From Pseudoxanthomonas spadix (GTDB lineage Bacteria; Pseudomonadota; Gammaproteobacteria; Xanthomonadales; Xanthomonadaceae), in contig NZ_RDQN01000002.1 in assembly GCF_003703395.1 (NCBI RefSeq), forward strand, positions 1 through 64,000: DNA of 64,000 nucleotides, written 5' to 3'. Below are positions 58,641-64,000 of this stretch, one piece after another. The position numbers and the translations under genes are program-made. Numbering within the stretch: the first letter of the stretch is position 1; every line of letters begins with the position of its first letter. Below the pieces are notes generated by a model that worked only from the letters and a program-made list of their open reading frames with translations, did not search any database and was not told the origin of the DNA.

Positions 58641-59623
58641 GAGGTGGCTCCAGCCAGTTCGGCCAGCACGGCCGTGGTGGTCCGACGGACCAGGTCGATC
58701 TTGAAGGCGTTGTCGCGCAGCGGCTGCGCCTGGGCCAGTTCCAGGTCCAGGGCATGCGCGATCGCGGCCGCATCCGGCCGCTGCCCGCGCAGGGCGGCCT
58801 CGGCCTTTGACGCGCGCCAGGGCTTGTGCGCCACCCCGCCCCAGGCCAGGCGCAGGTCGGCGACGCGGCCGGCCTCATCAAGCTGCACCGCCGCGGCCAC
58901 CGACACCAGCGCGAAGGCATAGCTGGCACGATCACGCACCTTGCGGTAGCTCGAACGCATGCCCTCGGCCAGTGCCGGCACGGTGACGGCGGTGATCAAC
59001 TCACCGGCGGTCAACACCGTGTCCTGTTGCGGCGCCTGCCCGGGCAGGCGATGGAAGTCCACCAGCGGGATCGCGCGCGCGCCGTTCGGGCCGTCGCAGT
59101 GCACCACCGCGTCCAGGGCGGCCAGGGCCACACACATGTCCGAGGGGTGCGTGGCCACGCAGGCCGGCGATGCGCCGAGGATGGCGTGCATGCGGTTGAA
59201 GCCTTCGCGCGCATCGCAGCCCGCGCCCGGGGTGCGCTTGTTGCAGCGCGCGGCCTGGTCGTAGAAGTACGTGCAGCGCGTGCGCTGCAGCAGGTTGCCG
59301 CCGACGGTGGCCATGTTGCGGATCTGCGCCGAGGCACCGGCCAGGATCGCGCGTGACAGCAACGGCGCATGCCGGCGCACCGTCGGATCCACGGCCACGG
59401 CGGTGTTCTTGGCCGCCGCGCCCAGCGATAGGCTGCCGTCAGCGCCCAGGCGGATGTCGGCCGACAGCGCGGTCACATCGACCAAGGCGTCGGCCCGCTC
59501 CACGCCTTCGCGCATCAGGTCGACCAGATTGGTGCCGCCGCCCAGGTAACGGCTACCGGCTTGGGCCGCACCACGGATGGCCGCCTGTGGATCGGCGGCC
59601 AAGGTATAGCTGAAGGGGTTCAT
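58637..59623 (-). CDS. FAD-binding subunit of aldehyde oxidoreductase (PaoB-like)
   Basis: A 328-aa subunit with the FAD motif LGGGTNLVDLMREGV near residue 30 and a C-terminal CO_deh_flav_C domain. Four cysteines in RTRCTYFYDQAARCNKRTPG and CDAREGFNR (about residues 115-140) match the extra [4Fe-4S] site of PaoB. It passes electrons from the [2Fe-2S] subunit to an acceptor. Overlaps both neighbours by 4 nt, so the three subunits are translationally coupled. Confidence 0.88.
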   Translation of the reverse strand: MNPFSYTLAADPQAAIRGAAQAGSRYLGGGTNLVDLMREGVERADALVDVTALSADIRLGADGSLSLGAAAKNTAVAVDPTVRRHAPLLSRAILAGASAQIRNMATVGGNLLQRTRCTYFYDQAARCNKRTPGAGCDAREGFNRMHAILGASPACVATHPSDMCVALAALDAVVHCDGPNGARAIPLVDFHRLPGQAPQQDTVLTAGELITAVTVPALAEGMRSSYRKVRDRASYAFALVSVAAAVQLDEAGRVADLRLAWGGVAHKPWRASKAEAALRGQRPDAAAIAHALDLELAQAQPLRDNAFKIDLVRRTTTAVLAELAGATS

Positions 59624-60126
59624 GCCGATTGGGCCTCCAGGGTGTGGCGGATCGCGTCGACGATCCCGTTGTAGGCACCGCAGCGACAGAGATTGCCGCT
59701 CATGCGCTCGCGCAGTTCCTCATCGCTGGGGGCGATCGACGCACTGCACAGGTCGGCGGTGACATGGCTGGGCTCGCCGCGGGCCAGCTCGTCGCTCATC
59801 GCCACCGCCGAACACAACTGGCCCGGAGTGCAATAGCCGCACTGGAACCCATCATGGGCGATGAATGCCTGCTGCAAGGGATGCAGCGCGTCCGCATCGG
59901 CCAGGCCCTCCACCGTGGTGATCGACCGGCCCTGGTACTGCACCGCCAGGGCCAGGCAGCTATTGATGCGCATGCCATCGACCAGCACCGTGCAGGCGCC
60001 ACAGGCGCCCTGGTCGCAGCCCTTCTTGGTGCCGGTCAGGTGCAGGTGTTCGCGCAGCAGGTCCAGCAGCGAGGTGCGTGGGTCGAATTCGGCCTGGACC
60101 GGCACGCCGTTGATGATGAAGTCCAT
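59620..60126 (-). CDS. [2Fe-2S] subunit of aldehyde oxidoreductase (PaoA-like)
   Basis: A 168-aa ferredoxin-type subunit with two [2Fe-2S] clusters: Cys37, 42, 45 and 57 in the plant-type fold and Cys96, 99, 147 and 149 in the C-terminal helical domain. The start at 60126 has GGAGAA 6 nt upstream. No twin-arginine signal is present, unlike E. coli PaoA, so the enzyme is predicted to stay in the cytoplasm. First gene of the three-gene operon. Confidence 0.9.
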   Translation of the reverse strand: MDFIINGVPVQAEFDPRTSLLDLLREHLHLTGTKKGCDQGACGACTVLVDGMRINSCLALAVQYQGRSITTVEGLADADALHPLQQAFIAHDGFQCGYCTPGQLCSAVAMSDELARGEPSHVTADLCSASIAPSDEELRERMSGNLCRCGAYNGIVDAIRHTLEAQSA

Positions 60127-60266
60127 GGTGTTCTCCGCTGGCATGGGGCAAGCCCGTCCGCTTGCGTGGGTTCTTTTATCGCAAGGCGAATGTTGCCGAT
60201 GCGTCGCTCTTGCGTGCACGGCTCGATCACATGCGCCCGGGCCGGCCACTTGGCGGGCACCCGGGT

Positions 60267-60530
60267 TTACCAGTACTCGCGGCAGTCCAGGCCATGGCGC
60301 TGCAGCACCGGCTGTACATGGTGGTACCAGCCGGAGGGCGCCTTCATTGGCATGATCACCATCGGCCCATCGCGATCGTCGGCCACCGTGGCGGCCAGCT
60401 GGAACATCTCCAGCTTGTGGCCGCCTCCGGCCAGCTCATTGAGCGCGGCCACGACGTTGTTGAACAGCGCGCTGCCCTCACCTGGCGCCGATACACCACA
60501 GGTGCGAAACAGATACGACTTCATCTCCAT
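60267..60530 (-). CDS. Hypothetical protein between two molybdoenzyme loci
   Basis: An 87-aa protein (96 aa if started at 60557) beginning MEMKSYLFRTCGVSAPGEG, mixed alpha/beta in appearance, no signal, no TM, no domain I recognise. It ends WYHHVQPVLQRHGLDCREYW. No good ribosome site is visible before either ATG, so start and even expression are uncertain. It lies upstream of the aldehyde oxidoreductase operon and downstream of the FdhF-like gene, all on the same strand. Confidence 0.55.
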   Translation of the reverse strand: MEMKSYLFRTCGVSAPGEGSALFNNVVAALNELAGGGHKLEMFQLAATVADDRDGPMVIMPMKAPSGWYHHVQPVLQRHGLDCREYW

Positions 60531-60654
60531 GGAGTGCTCGCGGACGCAGAAATTCATGAAGCATCAGCGTGCACAGGGCCCACTCATGCCCACGTGAAGC
60601 CGCTGAGTGGGCCGATGGGATGCACAGGGCGGACCTCGGCGCCCGGCTCACGCT

Positions 60655-62952
60655 TCAGGCCGGCTGCGCATCGGCATGCGCGCGGATCCGCACCGGCACG
60701 CCCTTGGAGGCCGGCGTCTTGGAGGCCTGGTCGTGGTACCACAGCGGCACCAGCGCATTCATCTCCGGGTAATAGCCGCCCACACAGCCATCGGGCAGAT
60801 TGAACGGGGTGACCGTCAGCCCGGCCACCACCCGCGTGGCACCATCGTCGGCATCACCGAGCAGATCCACCAGCTGGCCTTCGCGCAGGCCCTGGCGCTG
60901 CATGTCGGCAGGGTTGATCAACAAGATGGTGCGCGCGCCCTCCAGCCCGCGCAGGCGATCACTGAACCCGTAGATGGTGGTGTTGAACTGGTCGTTGGAG
61001 CGCATGGTGATCAGGTGGAAGCGGCCCGGCGCATCGCCCACGCCCAGCGCCGAGAGCACCGTCGGGGTGGTGAACTGCGCCTTGCCGCTGTCTGTCTTCC
61101 AGACCCGCTCATGCGCCGGATTGCCGCGATAGAACCCGCCCGGCTGGAACATGCGCCCGTTGTAGTCGCCGAACATCTCCGGCCAGGTCTGTTCGATCAG
61201 GTCGCGCACCCGGCCGTAGTCGCCGACCCAGGCATCCCATTGCCACTTGGGGTGCGGCGGCAGGGTGGCCTTGGCCAGGCCCGCAACGATCGCCAGCTCC
61301 GAGCGCAGATGCTCACTGGCTGGCTTGCGCCGCCCGATCGATCCGTAGATATGGCTGAAGCTGTCCTCCATCGAGACCGACTGCGCCGCGCCGGCCTGCA
61401 GATCCTGTTCCGGGCGCGCCAGGCAGGGCAGCAGGTAGGAGGCGCGGCCATGCACCAGGTGGCTGCGGTTGAGCTTGGTGGCGATGTAGACCGTCAGTGC
61501 CTGCCCGGCCCAGGCCGGTTCCATCACATCGCGATCGGGGATGGCGCGCACGAAGTTGCCGCCCAGGCTGACGAAGGCGCGGACCGTGCCTTCGCACACG
61601 CCCTTGCACACCTCGACCGTGGTCATCCCCTGCTCGCGCGGTGGCTCGAAGTCGAACAGCTGCCTGAGCCGGTCCAGCGGCACCAGCTCGGGCTTTTCGG
61701 TGATGCCGACTGTGCGCTGGCCCTGCACGTTGGAATGTCCGCGCACCGGCGACACGCCGGCGCCGGGCCGGCCGATGTTGCCGCGCATCAGCAGCAGGTT
61801 GACCAGCATGGCCACGCTCTGCGAACCATGCACATGCTGGGTCAGGCCCATGCCGTACAAGCCGATCACCCGCTCGGCCGCCAGATAGACCTCGGCGGCC
61901 GCTTCCAGCTCGGCCCGGGCCAGGCCGCTGGCCTGCTCGATCGTGCTCCAGTCGGCGGCCCGCGCACGGGCGGCAAAGGCCTCGAAATCGTGGGTATGCT
62001 GGTCAATGAAATCGCGGTCCAGCACCCCGGCCGAGCCCTCGGCGCGGCGTGCATCGTCCACCGCCAGCACGTGCTTGCACAGGCCCATCAAGGCGGCGAT
62101 GTCCCCGCCCGGGCGCACCTGCAGGTATTGGTGCGCCAGTTCGGTGGTATGGCCGGTCAGCATCTGCGCCGGGTTCTGCGGATCGATGAAGCGCACCAGC
62201 CCCTGCTCGCGGACCGGATTGAACACCACGATCTTGCAGCCACGCTTGACCGCCTCCTGCAGCGGGTGCAGGAAGCGCGGGCTGTTGGTGCCCGGGTTCT
62301 GGCCGAAGTAGAAGATCGCATCGCAGTGCTCGAAGTCCTCCAGCGTGCAGGTGCCCACTGGCGAGCCGATCACCTTCTTCAGCCCCACCGAGGTGGTCTC
62401 GTGGCACATGTTGGAGCTGTCGGGCAGGTTGTTGTGCCCATACATGCGCGCGAACAGGCCATACAGATACGAGGTTTCCAGGCTGGCCTTGCCCGAGGCA
62501 TAGAACACCACCGACTTTGGGTCGAGCTGTTTGAGTTCAGCGGCAATGCCGGTGAAGGCCTCATCCCAGCTGCAGCGCAGGTAGCGGTCGCTGGCCGGGT
62601 CGTAGCGCAGCGGTTCGGTCAGCCGCCCCTGGATCTCCAGGTCGTAGTCCTGCCACTGGCGCAGTTCGGCCAGGGTGTGCTGCTCGAAGAATGCTGGCGT
62701 GCAGCGATCGCGGGTGAGCTCCCACAGGGTCGACTTGGCGCCGTTTTCGCAGAACTCGAACACGTGCGGCTTGGCCGGCTTGCCCCAGGCGCAGGAGCCG
62801 CACATGTAGCCACCGGGTATGTTCTGTTCGGACAGCGTCTGCAGCGCCCCTGGCGAGGCATGATCGTGCAGCGCAACCAGGGCCATGCCCCGCAGCGAAC
62901 CCCACCCGCCCACCGGCCCTTGCGGCTGCGGGCCGTGCTTGCCGTTATCCAT
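60655..62952 (-). CDS. FdhF/YdeP-family molybdopterin oxidoreductase
   Basis: A 765-aa bis-MGD-type oxidoreductase. The N-terminal iron-sulfur motif has Cys51, Cys54 and Cys68 (CGSCAWGKP and CENG); the catalytic-cofactor region has SSNMCHETTSVGLKK with a cysteine at the metal-ligand position. C-terminal molydop_binding domain follows (MRSNDQFNTTIYGFSDRLRG). This YdeP-like group is linked in E. coli to acid resistance, not to proven formate dehydrogenase activity. Substrate unknown. No signal peptide. Lies 28 nt downstream of an SDR gene and is probably cotranscribed with it. Confidence 0.88.
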   Translation of the reverse strand: MDNGKHGPQPQGPVGGWGSLRGMALVALHDHASPGALQTLSEQNIPGGYMCGSCAWGKPAKPHVFEFCENGAKSTLWELTRDRCTPAFFEQHTLAELRQWQDYDLEIQGRLTEPLRYDPASDRYLRCSWDEAFTGIAAELKQLDPKSVVFYASGKASLETSYLYGLFARMYGHNNLPDSSNMCHETTSVGLKKVIGSPVGTCTLEDFEHCDAIFYFGQNPGTNSPRFLHPLQEAVKRGCKIVVFNPVREQGLVRFIDPQNPAQMLTGHTTELAHQYLQVRPGGDIAALMGLCKHVLAVDDARRAEGSAGVLDRDFIDQHTHDFEAFAARARAADWSTIEQASGLARAELEAAAEVYLAAERVIGLYGMGLTQHVHGSQSVAMLVNLLLMRGNIGRPGAGVSPVRGHSNVQGQRTVGITEKPELVPLDRLRQLFDFEPPREQGMTTVEVCKGVCEGTVRAFVSLGGNFVRAIPDRDVMEPAWAGQALTVYIATKLNRSHLVHGRASYLLPCLARPEQDLQAGAAQSVSMEDSFSHIYGSIGRRKPASEHLRSELAIVAGLAKATLPPHPKWQWDAWVGDYGRVRDLIEQTWPEMFGDYNGRMFQPGGFYRGNPAHERVWKTDSGKAQFTTPTVLSALGVGDAPGRFHLITMRSNDQFNTTIYGFSDRLRGLEGARTILLINPADMQRQGLREGQLVDLLGDADDGATRVVAGLTVTPFNLPDGCVGGYYPEMNALVPLWYHDQASKTPASKGVPVRIRAHADAQPA

Positions 62953-62979
62953 CCGATGCGCTCCCTTGATTCAATCGAT

Positions 62980-63846
62980 TCACAGCACCGCCTGCGCGCC
63001 GGCGATGGTGATCAGTGCACCAGAGGTGTAGCTGGCCGTGTCGGCGGCCAGCATCACGTAGGCCGAGGCCAGCTCGGCCGGCTGGCCCGGACGCCCGAAC
63101 GGCGTCTGCGAACCGAAGGTCTTCACTTTTTCCTCGGCCATGCCGGCAGGAATGAACGGGGTCCAGATCGGTCCGGGCAGTACCGCGTTGACGCGAATGC
63201 CGCGCTCGGCCAGCAGCGAGGCCAAACCCAGGGTCATGTTGGCCACCGCACCCTTGGTGGTGGAGTACGGCAGGATGCTGGGCGTTGGATCCTTGGCATT
63301 GACCGAGGCGGTGTTGATGATCGAGGCCCCTGGCTGCAAGTGCGGCACCAGTTGCTTGATCAGGTAGAACGGGGCATGGACGTTGGTGGCAAAGGTCCGG
63401 GTCCACTCGTCCAGGGTGATCTCGTCGAAGGACTGGAAATAGCGCTGATAGGCCGCGTTGTTGACCAGCACATCCAGCCCGCCGAACGCTTCCAGCACGC
63501 CGGCGGCCAGGGTTTGGATCTGCGCCGGGTCACGCAGGTCGCAGGGAAACGAATGGCCCTGGACGCCGGCGGCCTTGATCTGCGCAAGGATGTCGACTGC
63601 ATCGTCCTGCTCCTCGGGCAGGTGCGCGATGGCCACGCTGGCGCCTTCCCGGGCAAAGGCAATGGCCACTGCCGCACCGATGCCGCTGTCGCCCCCGGTG
63701 ATGAGCGCGCGCTTGCCTTCCAGGAGCCCGTGGCCGACGTAGCTGTCCTTGCCGATATCGGGCACCGGATCGGTCCTGGCACTCTTGCCGGGGAAGGGCT
63801 GCTGCTGCGGCTTGAATGGAGGACGCGGGTAGTCGGGAATCGGCAT
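62980..63846 (-). CDS. SDR-family oxidoreductase (general-stress type)
   Basis: A 288-aa short-chain dehydrogenase with an N-terminal extension typical of the YhdF/YdaD/GSP39 group (PDYPRPPFKPQQQPFPGK). The nucleotide motif is TGGDSGIGAAVA, followed by NNAAYQ, and the catalytic Ser and YSTTK. Related genes are part of general stress regulons in other bacteria; the substrate is unknown. First gene of a possible two-gene unit with the FdhF/YdeP-like gene. Confidence 0.88.
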   Translation of the reverse strand: MPIPDYPRPPFKPQQQPFPGKSARTDPVPDIGKDSYVGHGLLEGKRALITGGDSGIGAAVAIAFAREGASVAIAHLPEEQDDAVDILAQIKAAGVQGHSFPCDLRDPAQIQTLAAGVLEAFGGLDVLVNNAAYQRYFQSFDEITLDEWTRTFATNVHAPFYLIKQLVPHLQPGASIINTASVNAKDPTPSILPYSTTKGAVANMTLGLASLLAERGIRVNAVLPGPIWTPFIPAGMAEEKVKTFGSQTPFGRPGQPAELASAYVMLAADTASYTSGALITIAGAQAVL

Positions 63847-63961
63847 GCAATGACTCCAGGGAGAAAGGCAAGAGCGTGCCGGGGCTGCGGACAGGAGCAG
63901 GTGAACTGCACGCGCTGCCCCCGTGTACGCGGCATGAACGTTCCGCAGTCCCGGCGGGCGC

Positions 63962-64000
63962 CTACTTGCCGGTTCTGGACGGCGCTTGGACCTGCACCCA
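63962..64000 (-). CDS. Possible C-terminal end of a gene running off the window
   Basis: Reading leftward from the window edge, 12 sense codons (WVQVQAPSRTGK) end in TAG at 63962-63964. This fits the tail of a leftward gene starting beyond 64000, but 13 codons cannot prove it. Bases 63847-63961 hold nothing else recognisable. Confidence 0.25.
   Translation of the reverse strand, partial: WVQVQAPSRTGK

Noticed and set aside
63360-63935. 191-codon leftward frame over the SDR start
   Set aside because: Out of frame with the SDR, Arg/Ser/Pro-rich, no motif.

Overview
The window is high-GC, densely packed bacterial chromosome. It reads as the Xanthomonadaceae (Lysobacterales), close to Xanthomonas, Stenotrophomonas and Pseudoxanthomonas. 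The grounds are gene content and order: a PPi-type phosphofructokinase with a membrane pyrophosphatase, a TetR/PCMT/TolC trio, ilvC-ilvG-ACT-leuA-leuC-leuD-leuB in one block, a GumK-like glycosyltransferase, a DUF3348/DUF802/OmpA/DUF2894 operon, Oar-like TonB receptors with flavin halogenases, and GTAG-type palindromic repeats. The genus call is inference. I see no tRNA, rRNA, CRISPR array, prophage or transposase gene; apart from small palindromic repeats this is core chromosome.

Layout. 0.2-2.3 kb: rpiA, a DUF192 protein and a SirB1-like protein. 2.3-8.3 kb: lipopolysaccharide genes, with waaA and a divergent LpxL-type acyltransferase facing a four-gene leftward operon (CHCC zinc-finger protein, GT4 glycosyltransferase, O-antigen ligase, second LpxL-type acyltransferase). 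8.5-14.0 kb: class III aminotransferase, voltage-gated K+ channel, SDR, and a three-domain DedA/PAP2/LssY membrane protein. 14.2-23.3 kb: LON-domain protein, mpl, adk, then pyrophosphate metabolism (pfp, hppA, ppa) interleaved with a periplasmic protein and a GumK-like transferase. 23.5-32.3 kb: the branched-chain amino acid operon, preceded by a leader peptide rich in Leu/Val/Ile codons and an attenuator hairpin. No threonine deaminase gene lies inside it, and leuB carries an in-frame palindromic insertion.

32.4-38.9 kb: TetR regulator, isoaspartyl methyltransferase-like protein, TolC, a divergent PAS histidine kinase and receiver-only response regulator, and an active-type diguanylate cyclase. 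39.0-44.9 kb: tryptophan-halogenase-like enzyme, TonB-dependent receptor and LacI regulator, a likely uptake and modification locus. 45.5-48.2 kb: small hypothetical protein, then alanine racemase and D-amino acid dehydrogenase (D/L-alanine catabolism). 48.5-52.6 kb: four overlapping genes that I read as an uncharacterised proton-driven motor: a four-TM MotA/ZorA-like stator with a long cytoplasmic tail, a MotB/ZorB-like partner with the key membrane aspartate and a peptidoglycan-binding OmpA domain, and two flanking proteins of unknown function. This is the best candidate for a new system. 52.7-64 kb: flavin reductase, SulP transporter, acyltransferase, a three-subunit molybdenum aldehyde oxidoreductase, a small hypothetical protein, an FdhF/YdeP-type molybdoprotein and an SDR.

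Regulation visible in the sequence: a -10-like hexamer followed by GCCGGC sits 6-8 nt upstream of several ATGs, suggesting leaderless transcripts. Convergent gene pairs are separated by palindromes, from 14-bp perfect hairpins to a 186-bp inverted repeat. A consensus LacI-family operator lies upstream of the lacI-type gene.
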